A DNA stretch of 64,000 nt, from positions 21,770 through 85,769 of the forward strand of contig JAIXYO010000054.1 of assembly GCA_027490215.1 (NCBI GenBank), in the 5' to 3' direction. The DNA is from Rubrivivax sp. GTDB lineage: Bacteria > Pseudomonadota > Gammaproteobacteria > Burkholderiales > Burkholderiaceae_C. The position numbers were made by a program, and so were the translations under genes. Below, piece by piece: positions 16,913 to 26,977 of this stretch. How positions within the stretch are numbered: position 1 is the stretch's first letter; every line of letters begins with the position of its first letter. The notes under the pieces are model-generated. The model did no database searches. It saw nothing but the letters and a program-made list of their open reading frames with translations, and was not told where the DNA came from.

Positions 16913-17194
16913 TCAGTCCAGTTCGGTCACATGGAAAACGACGCCCTTGCCGTTGCGCTGAGATCCCAGGAAGCCGGCAAAGCCGTGAGTGCTTCCGAGT
17001 TCCAGACCATTCAGCGCATCCGTGATGTCGCCCACTGCGCGCGCCTTGATGTCCATCGACACCTGGCGCGGCGCGCCGTTTTGCGTTACCTGCGATTCAT
17101 GCCTGAGGCCGAAATCGAGTGCTGGCAAGCCAGCAGGGGTGTAGCGCAACGCGTTTTTCTCAACCAGTTGCGCCGTCAGAACCAGTCTGTTCAT
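16913..17194 (-). CDS. priB: Primosomal replication protein N (PriB)
   Basis: Single-strand DNA-binding protein of the OB fold that takes part in PriA-dependent restart of stalled replication forks, 93 residues. Recognised by the start MNRLVLTAQLVEKNALRYTP, the GLPALDFGLRHES strand and the end GKGVVFHVTELD, and by its place between rpsF and rpsR. PriB at this position is a mark of beta/gammaproteobacteria. Spacing to rpsF is 37 bases. Confidence 0.95.
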   Translation of the reverse strand: MNRLVLTAQLVEKNALRYTPAGLPALDFGLRHESQVTQNGAPRQVSMDIKARAVGDITDALNGLELGSTHGFAGFLGSQRNGKGVVFHVTELD

Positions 17195-17231
17195 CGGGAG
17201 CGCATGGCTTGGGCAACATCAAACGGCCGGA

Positions 17232-17591
17232 TCAGGCAGCTGACTCCTGCGCAGCACGACGGTCTTCACGGTCAGATGACTTCATCATCACAGACGGGGT
17301 CGTCTCGGCCTTGCTCTTGAGCACCGTCAGGTGGCGCAGCACAGCGTCGTTGAACCGGAAGCCGGTTTCCAACTCGGCCAGCACTTCCTTGCTGCACTCG
17401 ATGTTGATGCAAAGGTAGTGGGCCTTGGCCAGCTTCTGGATCAGGTAGGCCATCTGACGACGACCCCAGTCCTCGAGTCGGTGCACCTTGCCGCCACCGG
17501 CGGTGATCACACCCTTGTAGCGTTCCAGCATCGCTGGAACCTGTTCGCTCTGATCCGGATGGATCAGCAGCACGATTTCGTAGTGACGCAT
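17232..17591 (-). CDS. rpsF: 30S ribosomal protein S6
   Basis: Small-subunit protein S6, 119 residues, partner of S18. The start [20 protein letters not shown] is the family N-terminus and ATG 17591 has AAGGAG 5 bases upstream; the open frame further upstream is non-coding. Core segments [18 protein letters not shown] and [11 protein letters not shown] are conserved; the tail is charged ([13 protein letters not shown]), short compared with the glutamate tails of enteric S6. First gene of the operon, with a promoter at 17664-17692. Confidence 0.97.
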   Translation of the reverse strand: MRHYEIVLLIHPDQSEQVPAMLERYKGVITAGGGKVHRLEDWGRRQMAYLIQKLAKAHYLCINIECSKEVLAELETGFRFNDAVLRHLTVLKSKAETTPSVMMKSSDREDRRAAQESAA

Positions 17592-17663
17592 TGAATCTCC
17601 TTGTGAATTCCGACATGGAAGCCACCCCGAGCGTCGACCTGGGTGTGGCAAGGCAAGCCGGCG

Positions 17664-17692
17664 AGTATATCGCGCCGCAGCGCAGTTGCCTA
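17664..17692 (-). promoter_or_regulatory. Sigma-70 promoter of the rpsF operon
   Basis: On the minus strand, -35 TAGGCA (17692-17687) and -10 TATACT (17669-17664) are separated by exactly 17 bases. The -10 matches consensus at five of six positions, the -35 at four. The predicted start near 17657 gives a leader of about 65 bases to rpsF, within which r-protein feedback could act. Confidence 0.6.
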
Positions 17693-17712
17693 CCCAGGCG
17701 CGCACTGCCGAG

Positions 17713-19794
17713 TCAGTCGGCTCGCGGGATTCGAAGTTGCAGCGTGAAGCGGTCCGACTCCCTGCTCGGTGCCGGGGTCAACAGGCTGACGATGACGATC
17801 ACGACCGCGCCAATCGTCATGCCGAAGACGCCCGCAGCAATCGGCGAAATGCCAAACCACAATGCCGGCGCCTGGGTGACGCCGAACAGGCTGCGCAACC
17901 AGGGCTCGTTCTGCACCATGTAGTACAGGGTGATGGCGAGTCCCGCAGCCATGCCCGCAACGACACCAGGCCGGTTCGCCCGCGTCCAGAACACGCCCGC
18001 CACCAGCGCAGGGAAGAATGCAGCAGCGGCCAGCGAAAACGCGGCCGAAACCAGAAACACAATGTCGGTCGGACGTTGCGCCGCTACCGCCGCAGCGCCC
18101 AGCGCCACGGCCAGCAGAGTCACCTTGGACAATGCGACGCGCCGTGCCGCCGATGCCTTCGGATTGATCATCTTGAAATAGCTGTCGTGCGACAGCGCAT
18201 TGGCGATGGTCAACAACAGGCCATCAGCAGTAGACAGCGCCGCGGCCAGCCCGCCGGCGGCCACCATCCCGGACACCACATATGGCAGGCCGGCAATCTC
18301 CGGTGTCGCCAGCACCACGATATCGCCCCCAATGCGCATCTCGCCAAGCTGCAGGATGCCGTCCTTGTTGATGTCGACGACCGACAGCAGCGAGGAATCG
18401 ACCTTCGACCACGTCGATATCCACGCCGGCAACTGATCAAATCGGGTGCCGACCAGCACGCTGAACACCTCGTACTTGACCATCACGGCCAGCGCTGGCG
18501 CGGTCATGTACAGCAAGAAGATAAAGAACAGCGCCCAGGTAACAGAGCGGCGCGCTTCCCTGACCGATGGGGTGGTGTAGCAACGCACAAGGATGTGGGG
18601 CAGCCCGGCGGTACCGACCATCAGGCACAGCACCAGCGCCAGAAAATTCAGCCGCGACAGATTGAACACATCGCGTTCCTGCGCAGTGCCCTGCGGGTCG
18701 CCCGCGAACTGCTGAGCGTGCGGTGGCATGCCGGCGAGAGGGCGCGCTCGTGCTTCGTTACGGGCCAGCTCCCGCGTCCATTCCTCACGAGCTTCCGCCT
18801 CGGTATTGGGGATGCGCAACAGTGCCTTCTCTGCCGCCTGGATGTCGGCCAGCGGCGCGTTGTCCGCCTTCAGCGCGTCCACCATGCGTCGGCCGGCTTG
18901 GCGTTCGGCGGCCAGTGACGCCTTCACATCGACCAAGCGTGCCGCGTACTCCTGCGCGCGCGCCTTGAATGCTGCAATGACCTCCTGCTCCTTCGGGTCG
19001 CGAAGCAACTGCTGCTCGCGTTCGGTGACCTTGGCGAGTTGGATGCCATAGGCCAGCTGCGGGATCGGCACGCCGGTTTGCTTGATGGACAGCCACATCA
19101 CAGGCACCAGGAATGCAGCGATCAGGATGATGTACTGCGCCACCTGGGTCCAGGTCACTGCGCGCATGCCGCCGAGGAAAGAACACACCAGCACTCCGCC
19201 CAGACCGAGAAAGATGCCGATGACGAAATCGACGCCGGTCAGCCTGGCAGTGATCAGGCCAACGCCGTAAATCTGAGCAACCAGATAGACAAAGGAACAG
19301 AGCACTGCGGCGAATACGCCCACCGCCCGGGGCAAGTGACCGCCGTAACGCGCACCGAGAAAATCGGGGATCGTGAACTGGCCGAACTTACGCAGGTAGG
19401 GCGCCAGCAGCAAGGCCACCAGGCAATAGCCCCCGGTCCAGCCCAGCACAAACGCCAGCCCCCCATAGCCCTGCAAATAGAGCGTGCCGGCCAAACCGAT
19501 GAATGACGCTGCCGACATCCAGTCTGCCGCGGTGGCCATGCCGTTGTAGAACGCTTGCACACGTCGGCCGGCCACGTAGTACTCGACGGGTTCAGTGGTG
19601 CGGCTGAGGATGCCGATGCCGGCGTAAAGCAGCACGGTCGACAGAAGAAAGATGACGCCGATCGAGCGCTTGGACAGCCCCATCTGCTCGAGTGCTGCCA
19701 GACCCATCACGAAGAGGATGAAGCCGGCGGTATAGATCAGGTAAATGCGATCGAGTCGTCGCCTGAAAGTCGCGTTGCTCGATGGCTGATCCAC
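17713..19794 (-). CDS. SSS-family sodium:solute symporter (VC_2705/ActP-like large subunit) with EF-hand loop
   Basis: Inner-membrane Na+/solute symporter, about 693 residues and well over ten hydrophobic segments. Family signatures include [40 protein letters not shown], and [17 protein letters not shown]. Two additions stand out: a hydrophilic, probably coiled-coil insertion (about residues 250-375, starting [15 protein letters not shown]), and a canonical calcium-binding EF-hand loop [12 protein letters not shown] at residues 474-485. Relatives of this subgroup are usually paired with a small DUF4212 subunit; none is visible upstream, where rnhA lies. GTG 19794 is the chosen start, 7 bases after rnhA; a start at 19863 inside rnhA is possible. 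Acetate or another short organic acid is a likely substrate. Confidence 0.82.
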   Translation of the reverse strand: MDQPSSNATFRRRLDRIYLIYTAGFILFVMGLAALEQMGLSKRSIGVIFLLSTVLLYAGIGILSRTTEPVEYYVAGRRVQAFYNGMATAADWMSAASFIGLAGTLYLQGYGGLAFVLGWTGGYCLVALLLAPYLRKFGQFTIPDFLGARYGGHLPRAVGVFAAVLCSFVYLVAQIYGVGLITARLTGVDFVIGIFLGLGGVLVCSFLGGMRAVTWTQVAQYIILIAAFLVPVMWLSIKQTGVPIPQLAYGIQLAKVTEREQQLLRDPKEQEVIAAFKARAQEYAARLVDVKASLAAERQAGRRMVDALKADNAPLADIQAAEKALLRIPNTEAEAREEWTRELARNEARARPLAGMPPHAQQFAGDPQGTAQERDVFNLSRLNFLALVLCLMVGTAGLPHILVRCYTTPSVREARRSVTWALFFIFLLYMTAPALAVMVKYEVFSVLVGTRFDQLPAWISTWSKVDSSLLSVVDINKDGILQLGEMRIGGDIVVLATPEIAGLPYVVSGMVAAGGLAAALSTADGLLLTIANALSHDSYFKMINPKASAARRVALSKVTLLAVALGAAAVAAQRPTDIVFLVSAAFSLAAAAFFPALVAGVFWTRANRPGVVAGMAAGLAITLYYMVQNEPWLRSLFGVTQAPALWFGISPIAAGVFGMTIGAVVIVIVSLLTPAPSRESDRFTLQLRIPRAD

Positions 19795-19801
19795 GCTGCT
19801 C

Positions 19802-20260
19802 TCAGCCCGCTTCGGCGGCGCCCCGGTTGGCCAGCGCGTCAGCACGCTCGTTGCCAGGGTCACCTGAATGGCCCTTGACCCAGCGCCAGTCCACCTCGTG
19901 CAGTGCTCTCAACGCATCGAGGCGCTGCCACAACTCGGCGTTCTTGACCGGCTTGCGGTCAGCGGTTTTCCAGCCACGCTGCTTCCAGCCGTGGATCCAC
20001 TCGGTGATTCCCTTGCGCACGTACTCGCTGTCGGTGTAGATCACTACCGTGCAGGTACGCTTGAGTGAGGCCAGCGACTCGATCACCGCGGTCAACTCCA
20101 TCCTGTTGTTGGTGGTGAGCAGTTCACCACCGAACAGTTCTTTCTCGTGGCCCTCGGTTGTGAGCCACGCCCCCCAACCACCGCGTCCTGGGTTGCCCTT
20201 GCAGGCACCATCGGTGTAGACCGTCACGCGCGGGCGTTGTATCGGCAAGGTGTCGCTCAT
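19802..20260 (-). CDS. rnhA: Ribonuclease HI
   Basis: Cytoplasmic endonuclease that cuts RNA in RNA-DNA hybrids, 152 residues. The catalytic carboxylates are visible: Asp in [14 protein letters not shown], Glu in [11 protein letters not shown], Asp in [14 protein letters not shown] and Asp in [10 protein letters not shown], with the handle region [18 protein letters not shown]. It lies 21 bases downstream of the methyltransferase gene and 7 bases upstream of the symporter, so the three probably share a transcript. Confidence 0.97.
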   Translation of the reverse strand: MSDTLPIQRPRVTVYTDGACKGNPGRGGWGAWLTTEGHEKELFGGELLTTNNRMELTAVIESLASLKRTCTVVIYTDSEYVRKGITEWIHGWKQRGWKTADRKPVKNAELWQRLDALRALHEVDWRWVKGHSGDPGNERADALANRGAAEAG

Positions 20261-20281
20261 GGGTTCCCGGTGGTGTTCAGA

Positions 20282-21139
20282 TCAATCAAGCTCAGCCTTC
20301 TCGCGCGCCAGGTGGGCTGCTTCGCATTGACGCACCTGCTGCCTGACCACTGCCGGCGATGCGCCGACTTTGGCGCGCTGATCACGGACCAGCCCGACCA
20401 GACGCATGCCGCGCACTCGCTTCACGGCGGTCAGCGCATAGACCGCACCCAGCACGGGCCACCACCGCTCTCCAGCAGACTCCATCCAGCCGAATCGGGA
20501 CAGCCATTGTTCGGAGTGCACCGGAGGCCGGTAGCAGCCAAACCGCCCGGTCTCCACTTCGAAACTGAGCAATCGCAGCCAGTCACGCAGCCGGCGGTAA
20601 GCGATGAAGTCGCCTTCGCGCGGCAGGTACAGCGAGGTGCCCGCACCGAGGCCGAGGCGGCGGCGGGCTCGGCCGGTCTGCCGGCGCATGGCCCAGAGGC
20701 TGGTCGGATTGAATCCGATGATGACCACCCGGCCTTCGGGCATCAACACCCGCTCAACCTCGCGCAAGGTCTGGTGCGGATCGCGTGCGAGTTCGAGTGC
20801 ATGCGGCAAGACCACCAGATCGAGGCTCTGGCTATCGAAAGGCAGCGCATCGAAATCGCAGTTCAATGCGACCGCAGACGTCGATGGCGACACATCGGAG
20901 ACAACGTCGCCCAGCCGGTGCGCAACGTCAACGGCCAGCCACCGGTGCGGCATTCGGTTGTTGCGCAGAGCATCCAATGACGGCAGACCGAGTTGCAGGG
21001 CGTGAAAGCCGAACACATCGGCGACAGCTGCATCGAGGTGCCGCTGTTCCCAGTCCAGCAAATAGGCGCCAGGCGGGGTCGCCAGCCACGCACCCAAACC
21101 TATACTCGGCACCGATTCCCCTGTCGCGGATTCCGTCAT
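20282..21139 (-). CDS. SAM-dependent methyltransferase (class I, Methyltransf_11-like)
   Basis: Protein of 285 residues. The SAM region is atypical: the usual glycine loop is replaced by ADVFGFHALQLGLPSLDAL, but motif II-like DALPFDSQSLDLVVLPHALE and post-motif PHQTLREVERVLMPEGRVVIIGFNP are clear. The C-terminal part (LREWLRLL-type, here RLRDWLRLLSFEVETGRFG) is typical of proteins encoded next to gloB and rnhA in betaproteobacteria. Substrate unknown. ATG 21139 overlaps the gloB ATG on the other strand within CATG (21137-21140); a GTG at 21112 with GGGGAA upstream is an alternative start that would free a promoter space. Confidence 0.8.
   Translation of the reverse strand: MTESATGESVPSIGLGAWLATPPGAYLLDWEQRHLDAAVADVFGFHALQLGLPSLDALRNNRMPHRWLAVDVAHRLGDVVSDVSPSTSAVALNCDFDALPFDSQSLDLVVLPHALELARDPHQTLREVERVLMPEGRVVIIGFNPTSLWAMRRQTGRARRRLGLGAGTSLYLPREGDFIAYRRLRDWLRLLSFEVETGRFGCYRPPVHSEQWLSRFGWMESAGERWWPVLGAVYALTAVKRVRGMRLVGLVRDQRAKVGASPAVVRQQVRQCEAAHLAREKAELD
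21101..21106 (+). promoter_or_regulatory. -10 element for gloB inside the methyltransferase gene
   Basis: TATACT at 21101-21106 matches the -10 consensus at five of six positions and lies 31 bases before the gloB ATG. No good -35 is seen at 16-18 bases. Because the two genes' starts overlap, a gloB promoter has to lie within the divergent gene, and this is the best candidate. Confidence 0.35.
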
Positions 21140-21932
21140 GAATTTGATCGCACTGCCCGCGTTTACCGACAACTACATCTGGGTGTTTCACAACGGCGTT
21201 GACGCCATCGTGATTGACCCGGGAGATGGCGAGCCAGTTCTGGCCGCACTCGATCGCCTGCAACTCAAGCTTGCGGCGATTCTATTGACGCACCACCATA
21301 ACGATCACATCGGCGGTGTGCCGGCCCTGCTGCCGCGTCTGAACGGCCCCGTCTACGCTCCCGCCCTGGAGGTCATCCCCGATCCCTGCATCCGGGTTCG
21401 AGGAGGCGACTTGGTCCAGGTGCTGGGCATGGATTTCGAGGTCATCGACGTGCCCGGCCACACCTCGGGTCACATCGCGTACTTCCATCGACCGAAGGCC
21501 AGCGCCACGGCCGGTGCCGATACCGACGCGCCGGTGCTGTTCTGCGGAGACACGCTGTTCATTGGCGGCTGCGGCAGGCTGTTCGAAGGCACGCCAACGC
21601 AGATGCACCACTCGTTACAGGAACTGGCCGCACTTCCGGGCGACACTCGCGTTTGCTGCGCTCATGAGTACACGCTGTCCAACCTGAGATTCGCCCGTGC
21701 TGTCGAACCGAACAATGCAGAGTTGGCCCGCTACACCGTGCAGTGCGAGCAACAGCGTGCGGCCGGCATGGCAACGGTGCCCGGCCTCATCTCAAGCGAA
21801 CTGGCGATCAACCCCTTTCTGCGCTGCGGCGTCCCCGAAGTGATCAACAGAGCCCGCGATCACGGCGCCCGGAGCGATCAGCCGGTTGACGTGTTCACCG
21901 CACTTCGACAATGGAAGAACGATTTCCGATGA
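21138..21932 (+). CDS. gloB: Hydroxyacylglutathione hydrolase (glyoxalase II)
   Basis: Cytoplasmic metallo-beta-lactamase-fold enzyme that hydrolyses S-lactoylglutathione to lactate and glutathione, second step of methylglyoxal removal; 264 residues, normal. Metal ligands: THHHNDHIGG, the His in DVPGHTSGH, Asp in LFCGDTLFIGGCGRLFEG and His in CCAHEYTLSNLRFA. The C-terminal substrate-binding part with NPFLRC is present. Its stop overlaps the mltD start as ATGA. It is divergent from the methyltransferase, sharing start-codon bases. Confidence 0.96.
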   Translation: MNLIALPAFTDNYIWVFHNGVDAIVIDPGDGEPVLAALDRLQLKLAAILLTHHHNDHIGGVPALLPRLNGPVYAPALEVIPDPCIRVRGGDLVQVLGMDFEVIDVPGHTSGHIAYFHRPKASATAGADTDAPVLFCGDTLFIGGCGRLFEGTPTQMHHSLQELAALPGDTRVCCAHEYTLSNLRFARAVEPNNAELARYTVQCEQQRAAGMATVPGLISSELAINPFLRCGVPEVINRARDHGARSDQPVDVFTALRQWKNDFR

Positions 21933-23560
21933 CCGATCAAGCGACACACCCGTTGCGCAGGACGGCGCTGATCGTCCTGCTGGTTTTGGCCACGGGCTGG
22001 GTCGGCAGCGGATGCGCCACCCGCGCAGACGCACCGGGTTCAATTGGAAGAGGCGCTACGCCGCCGAGCACATCGACTGATTCAGCCGGTGTCTACGGAT
22101 CGGGCGGACGTGACGTGAACACCCTCGATGCACAGTCCGCCGCTGCCGCGCCGGTCGACCCGGTACGCCCCGGCGTGAGTGTCAACCTCAACGACGCTGC
22201 GGCGCAAGCCGACCTGTGGGCTCGCGTGCGCCGGGGCTTCAAGATGCCTGACCTCGACACCGACCTGGTCCGCGAGCGCGAGCGCTGGTACGCCAGCCGC
22301 CCAGACTACGTCGAGCGCATGACGGCGAGGGGAAGCCGCTACCTGTTCCACATCGTCGAGGAACTGGAGGCCCGGGGCATGCCCACCGAGCTGGCCCTGC
22401 TGCCATTCATTGAAAGCGCCTTCAACCCGCAGGCGATCTCGTCGGCCAAGGCCTCGGGCATGTGGCAATTCATGCCGGCCACTGGCCGCGACTTTGACTT
22501 GACGCAAAACATCTTTCGCGACGACCGACGCGACGTGCTGGCATCGACCCGTGCAGCGCTCGATTACCTGCAGCGTCTGTATAGGCAGTTCGGAGATTGG
22601 CACCTCGCGCTCGCGGCTTACAACTGGGGCGAGGGCAGCGTGCAGCGGGCCATCTCTCGCAACTTGAAAGCCGGGCTGGCGACGGACTATCTGAGCCTCA
22701 GGATGCCGGATGAAACTCGCCATTACGTGCCCAAGTTGCAGGCAGTGAAGAACATCGTCACCTCACCAGAGTCCTTCGCGCTCAGCCTGCCCCTGTTGGC
22801 CAACCACCCCTACTTCCTGGGTGTGCCGATCCAGCGCGACATCGATGTCGATCTGGCAGCACGGCTCGCTGGCGTGTCGCTCGACGAGTTCAAGACCTTG
22901 AACCCGCAGATGAACAAGCCAGTGATCCTGGCCGCCGGCACGCCCCAGGTGCTGCTGCCCTACGACAACGCCAGCGCTTTCATTCGCAACCTCGCTGAGC
23001 ACCGCGCGCCGCTGGCCAGCTGGACCGCCTGGGTAGCGCCCAAGACGATGCGACCGGGCGACGCGGCACGCCAGGTTGGCATGAGCGAGACCGAGTTGCG
23101 CAGCGTCAATCGCATTCCGCCGCGCATGCTGGTCAAGGCAGGCTCGACACTGTTGGTACCTCGCAGTGAACAGCGCACGACCGATGTGGCGGAGCACTTG
23201 GCCGAGAACGCCACGATGCAGTTGGCGCCTGACCTGCCACCGAGGCGTCGCGTGGTGCTCAAGGCCGGCAAGGCGGACACGGTGGCGAGCATTGCGCGTC
23301 GGTATCGCGTTGGCAGCTCACAGGTGGCAGAGTGGAATGCCGTGGCGACCACTGCCCGCTTCAAGCCAGGCGCCACCATCGTGGTCTACACGCCCGCTCG
23401 TCAAGTGAAGAGCACACGCACGGCGAAAGCGCGCTCGAGTTCGTCAGTGCGCGTGGCAACGCAAAGCGCGGCCAAGACGGTCAAGGGCGCGCCAGCGAAA
23501 CGGGTGACGAAGACGCTGTCTGCCAGCGCCCGCAAGACGGTGCAACTCGCGGCAAAGTGA
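21929..23560 (+). CDS. mltD: Membrane-bound lytic murein transglycosylase D, lipoprotein with LysM domains
   Basis: Outer-membrane-anchored lytic transglycosylase that cleaves peptidoglycan glycan strands, 543 residues. An N-terminal lipoprotein signal ends in the lipobox GSGC near residue 27. The SLT domain carries the catalytic Glu in LALLPFIESAFNPQAIS and the GMWQFMPATGRDFDL region with YNWGEGSVQRAI. Two LysM-like repeats follow: MRPGDAARQVGMSETELRSV and KADTVASIARRYRVGSSQVA. The tail is Lys/Ala/Ser-rich. ATG 21929 overlaps the gloB stop (ATGA), so translation is probably coupled. Confidence 0.93.
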   Translation: MTDQATHPLRRTALIVLLVLATGWVGSGCATRADAPGSIGRGATPPSTSTDSAGVYGSGGRDVNTLDAQSAAAAPVDPVRPGVSVNLNDAAAQADLWARVRRGFKMPDLDTDLVRERERWYASRPDYVERMTARGSRYLFHIVEELEARGMPTELALLPFIESAFNPQAISSAKASGMWQFMPATGRDFDLTQNIFRDDRRDVLASTRAALDYLQRLYRQFGDWHLALAAYNWGEGSVQRAISRNLKAGLATDYLSLRMPDETRHYVPKLQAVKNIVTSPESFALSLPLLANHPYFLGVPIQRDIDVDLAARLAGVSLDEFKTLNPQMNKPVILAAGTPQVLLPYDNASAFIRNLAEHRAPLASWTAWVAPKTMRPGDAARQVGMSETELRSVNRIPPRMLVKAGSTLLVPRSEQRTTDVAEHLAENATMQLAPDLPPRRRVVLKAGKADTVASIARRYRVGSSQVAEWNAVATTARFKPGATIVVYTPARQVKSTRTAKARSSSSVRVATQSAAKTVKGAPAKRVTKTLSASARKTVQLAAK

Positions 23561-23607
23561 TTCGCTCAGCGGGTGTGAATGAAGCCGGGCTGATCTGCGC
23601 TGCGTGA

Positions 23608-24006
23608 TCAGGCTGCTGAGAAGAGCAAGGCAATATTGACAGCCAGTGCTGTCACCCAGACGAGGCTGCGGACAGCAGCGAGATCCAGCACATAAAGCGC
23701 TACGTACACGCAACGCAGCAGGATGAAGCTGACCGCGAGCAGATCGACTCGGTGTTGGGTTGCGCCGTTGTGCAGCGCCCACAGCAGCGCACCGACAAAG
23801 AACGGCAGGGCCTCGAAGCAATTGGCCTGCGCCGCATTGGCACGCAGACGCCAACCCTGCTGACGCGCCAGCCACTCGCGCGGCTGGTTGTTGTCAAAGC
23901 TGCCTTCGGTTGTTGACTTCGAAAACGCACCCCATTTGGCGATGCCGGCACAGACGATCGGCATCAACGCCGCGATCAGGATGCACCAGGTGCTGATGTT
24001 CGTCAT
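23608..24006 (-). CDS. MAPEG-family membrane protein
   Basis: Small inner-membrane protein of 132 residues with four hydrophobic segments, of the MAPEG family (membrane-associated proteins in eicosanoid and glutathione metabolism). The signature NNQPREWLARQQGWRLRA with RANAAQANCFEALPFFVGA (the conserved RAxxAxxNxxE pattern) is clear. Eukaryotic relatives are glutathione transferases; the bacterial YecN/MAPEG function is largely unknown. ATG 24006 has GAGGG upstream. It converges with mltD (47 bases between) and follows recR by 23 bases. Confidence 0.88.
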   Translation of the reverse strand: MTNISTWCILIAALMPIVCAGIAKWGAFSKSTTEGSFDNNQPREWLARQQGWRLRANAAQANCFEALPFFVGALLWALHNGATQHRVDLLAVSFILLRCVYVALYVLDLAAVRSLVWVTALAVNIALLFSAA

Positions 24007-24029
24007 GGATGCCCTCGGTTCAACGGGAT

Positions 24030-24617
24030 TCAGCGGCGATCGACGAGAGCATGCGCGATCGTGCCCAGGTCGACATATTCGAGTTCGCTGCCGACCGGCA
24101 CCCCGCGCGAGAGCCGCGTCACCCGAAGTCCACGCGCCTTCAAGGCCTCGCTGACCGCATGCGCGGTGGCTTCGCCCTCGGCTGTGAAGTTGGTGGCAAC
24201 GATGACCTCCTCGACACTGCCTTCGACGGCGCGGTTCAGCAGCGCTTGGAGGCCGATGTCATGCACGCCGATGCCGTCAAGCGGGCTCAGCCGACCCATC
24301 AGCACGAAGTAGTAGCCCGCGTAGCTGCCGGTGCGCTCCATCGCCGACTGGTCGGCCGGCGTTTCGACCACGCACAGCAGCCGCGCATCGCGCTGCCCAT
24401 CGGCACAGATGCCGCAGACTTCGCTTTCGGTGAAGGTGTGGCATCGCGCGCAATGCCTCACGTTGGCCACCGCCGCTTGCAGTGACAGCGCCAGCCGCTG
24501 CGCTCCACTTCGGTCGTGCTGCAGCAGGTGCAAGGCCATGCGCCGGGCCGACTTCTCGCCGACACCGGGCAGCCGGCGCAGCGCATCGACGAGGGCGTCG
24601 AGAGCAGGTTCAGCCAC
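24030..24617 (-). CDS. recR: Recombination protein RecR
   Basis: Part of the RecFOR pathway that loads RecA at gaps, 195 residues. Order of elements: helix-hairpin-helix [20 protein letters not shown], zinc finger with C-x2-C and C-x2-C ([16 protein letters not shown]), and a Toprim domain ([33 protein letters not shown]). The start is a GTG at 24617, the only one consistent with the family N-terminus, with little ribosome-binding site. It follows ybaB by 27 bases in the conserved dnaX-ybaB-recR order. Confidence 0.96.
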   Translation of the reverse strand: MAEPALDALVDALRRLPGVGEKSARRMALHLLQHDRSGAQRLALSLQAAVANVRHCARCHTFTESEVCGICADGQRDARLLCVVETPADQSAMERTGSYAGYYFVLMGRLSPLDGIGVHDIGLQALLNRAVEGSVEEVIVATNFTAEGEATAHAVSEALKARGLRVTRLSRGVPVGSELEYVDLGTIAHALVDRR

Positions 24618-24644
24618 GCAGAAAAGGCGCCAGAAACAGGTGGT

Positions 24645-24971
24645 TCAAAAAGGGAACTTCATGCCGGGCGGCAACGGCATGCCGGCAGTCAGCCGGCCCA
24701 TCTTCTCCTGGGACACCTCTTCGGCACGGCGCAGGCCGTCGTTGAAGGCCGCAGCGACCAGGTCTTCGAGCATGTCCTTGTCTTCCGCGAGCAGGCTGGG
24801 GTCGATCGCGACTCGCTTCACATCGTGCTTGCAGGTCATCGTTACCTTGACGAGGCCGGCACCGGACTGGCCTTCGACCTCGATCGCGCCCAGCTCGTCC
24901 TGAGCCTTCTTCAGGTTGTCCTGCATCGCCTGGGCCTGCTTCATCAAGCCGGCCAACTGGTTCTTCATCAT
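24645..24971 (-). CDS. ybaB: YbaB/EbfC nucleoid-associated protein
   Basis: Small dimeric DNA-binding protein of 108 residues linked to nucleoid organisation. Typical N-terminal helix [20 protein letters not shown], central [20 protein letters not shown] and C-terminal Pro-rich tail [12 protein letters not shown]. Two consecutive ATG codons open it; the first (24971) has AAGGAG 8 bases upstream. It lies between dnaX and recR, as in most proteobacteria. Confidence 0.96.
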   Translation of the reverse strand: MMKNQLAGLMKQAQAMQDNLKKAQDELGAIEVEGQSGAGLVKVTMTCKHDVKRVAIDPSLLAEDKDMLEDLVAAAFNDGLRRAEEVSQEKMGRLTAGMPLPPGMKFPF

Positions 24972-25026
24972 GGTGTCGTCTCCTTCATGGACATCGAGGG
25001 TGGTGCTTGTTTCGTGCGCTGCTCTT

Positions 25027-26847
25027 CTATTGATACTTGACCGAGCCCGGCACGATGCGCGCGCCGTTGTACTGCGCCATCAGCGTGCGAACGACCGGGT
25101 CGTCGGCGATGATCTGCTCTGCCTCGCGCTGGCGGCGCAGGCGCTCGGCACTGGCGCGAATCGCCGGGGTGTCATGCGCCGGGCCTGCCTGCACATCAAG
25201 CTTCAGCGGCGCGCCCAGGTGCAGGACCAGCGCTGCTTCAAGCTTGTCGCGCAACGCGGGGGAACGCAGCGTGTCGCGCTCGACCTGCAACACCCACAGC
25301 GACGGTGAAGCACCATCGTCGATGCACACGCACTGCGACTGGATCGCCAGTTCGCGCACCATGGCCGCGATGCTGCCGGCTTGCGACATGGCCTGCACGA
25401 CGTTGTTCCAGCGGTCACCGAGCAGGGTGGCCGTCAGATCAGCGGTTTCGGAGGGTGCCGATGCCACGTCGAGAGCCGACGGCGCCAATGACTCGCCGGC
25501 CTCGCGCGCAGGGATCGGCGCAGGGACAGACGGGGCAGCGGCTGCTGCAGCCGGGGTCACCTCGTCGTCCCATGGCGCATTGACCCACGGTGGTGGCGTC
25601 GGTTCGGACACCTGGGGGGGTGTCGATGGGATCACGGGAGGCATTGCCGCGCGAGCGGGCGCCGGCGTCCGGGCCAGCGCTGCCGAGGTCATCGATTTCG
25701 ACGGCGAGGCCAGCTTGACGGTCACCGGCTCGATGGTTCGCGAGCCGGCCGGCGGGCCGAACGCCAGCATGCGCAGCAGCACCATCACCAAGCCGCTGTG
25801 CTCGTCGGGCGCCAGCGTCAGTTCGGCACGGCCATGCAGCGCCATGCTGTAGAACAACTGCGTCTGGTCGGCCGCCAACAGGGACGCCAGGCGCGCGGCC
25901 GCTGCCGCGTCGGCATCACCGGCATCGAGCGCATCTGGCACGGCCTGCGCCACGGCCATCTGCTGCAGCAATTCGGCCATCTCCTCCAGCGTACCGCGCG
26001 CCGACAGGCCCAGCGCCCGCAGCGCATCGGCCTCAGCCAGCAGCGCGGCCCCGTCGCCAGCGGCCAAGGCTTCAATCAACCGGATGGCATGGCGTCGGTC
26101 GACCGCTCCGAGCATCTCGCGCACACCGGCTTCAAGCAAGGCGCCGCCGCCGAATGCCACCGCCTGATCGGTGATCGACAGCGCATCACGCATCGACCCC
26201 CGTGCCGCCCGTGCCAGCAGACGCAGCGCACCGGGTTCGGCGGCGATGCCCTCATCGGCCAGCACCTTCGCGAGGTGTTCCTGCAAGGTGTGCAGTCCCA
26301 TGGGGCGCAGGTTGAATTGCAGGCAGCGCGACAGCACCGTCGGCAGCATCTTGTCTGGCTCCGTGGTGGCCAGCACGAACTTCAGATAGTCGGGCGGCTC
26401 TTCCAGCGTCTTGAGCAGCGCATTGAACGAGTCTCGCGTGAGCTGATGCGCCTCGTCGATCATGAAAACCTTGAATCGGCCCACGGTCGGCTTGTAGGCT
26501 GCGCGCTCGATCAGGTCGCGGATCTCGTCGATGCCCCGGTTGCTCGCGGCATCGAGCTCCATGTAGTCGATGAAGCGGTCAGCGTCGATGTCACGGCAGG
26601 CATTGCACACGCCACAGGGGTGAGCGGTAACGCCGCCCTGACCGTCAGCACCTGTGCAGTTCAGCGCCTTGGCCAGGATGCGCGACACCGTCGTCTTGCC
26701 AACCCCGCGCGTGCCGGTGAACAGGTAGGCATGGTGCAGTCGCCCCTGTGTCAGCGCATTCGACAGCGCCTGCACCACATGCTCCTGCCCGACCAGCGTG
26801 TCGAAATTGCGCGGTCGGTATTTGCGGGCCAGCACCAAGTAACTCAT
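25027..26847 (-). CDS. dnaX: DNA polymerase III subunit gamma/tau
   Basis: Clamp-loader ATPase, 606 residues. The N-terminal AAA+ domain starts [20 protein letters not shown]; Walker [15 protein letters not shown], zinc-binding cysteines in [13 protein letters not shown], Walker [11 protein letters not shown], and sensor 1 [20 protein letters not shown] are intact. Domain III follows, then a Pro/Ala-rich linker (about residues 370-460) and a tau-type C-terminal domain. No A-rich slippery heptamer is seen, so only full-length tau may be made. It leads the dnaX-ybaB-recR cluster. Confidence 0.96.
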   Translation of the reverse strand: MSYLVLARKYRPRNFDTLVGQEHVVQALSNALTQGRLHHAYLFTGTRGVGKTTVSRILAKALNCTGADGQGGVTAHPCGVCNACRDIDADRFIDYMELDAASNRGIDEIRDLIERAAYKPTVGRFKVFMIDEAHQLTRDSFNALLKTLEEPPDYLKFVLATTEPDKMLPTVLSRCLQFNLRPMGLHTLQEHLAKVLADEGIAAEPGALRLLARAARGSMRDALSITDQAVAFGGGALLEAGVREMLGAVDRRHAIRLIEALAAGDGAALLAEADALRALGLSARGTLEEMAELLQQMAVAQAVPDALDAGDADAAAAARLASLLAADQTQLFYSMALHGRAELTLAPDEHSGLVMVLLRMLAFGPPAGSRTIEPVTVKLASPSKSMTSAALARTPAPARAAMPPVIPSTPPQVSEPTPPPWVNAPWDDEVTPAAAAAAPSVPAPIPAREAGESLAPSALDVASAPSETADLTATLLGDRWNNVVQAMSQAGSIAAMVRELAIQSQCVCIDDGASPSLWVLQVERDTLRSPALRDKLEAALVLHLGAPLKLDVQAGPAHDTPAIRASAERLRRQREAEQIIADDPVVRTLMAQYNGARIVPGSVKYQ

Positions 26848-26977
26848 CGATCGATTCTAGAAGCCCGAGAGCCGGTTCCTCTGCCCGACTCAGGGGCTGC
26901 CGGATAATCCGGCGGCAACTTCTGCTGCGGCCTCAGGCCGCGGTCCTGCGCTCCCCGCGGCTCACCCGCCCTGCCCC

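Noticed and set aside
25027..26847. Programmed frameshift site in dnaX
   Set aside because: No A-rich slippery heptamer with a following hairpin was seen in the relevant region of this GC-rich gene.
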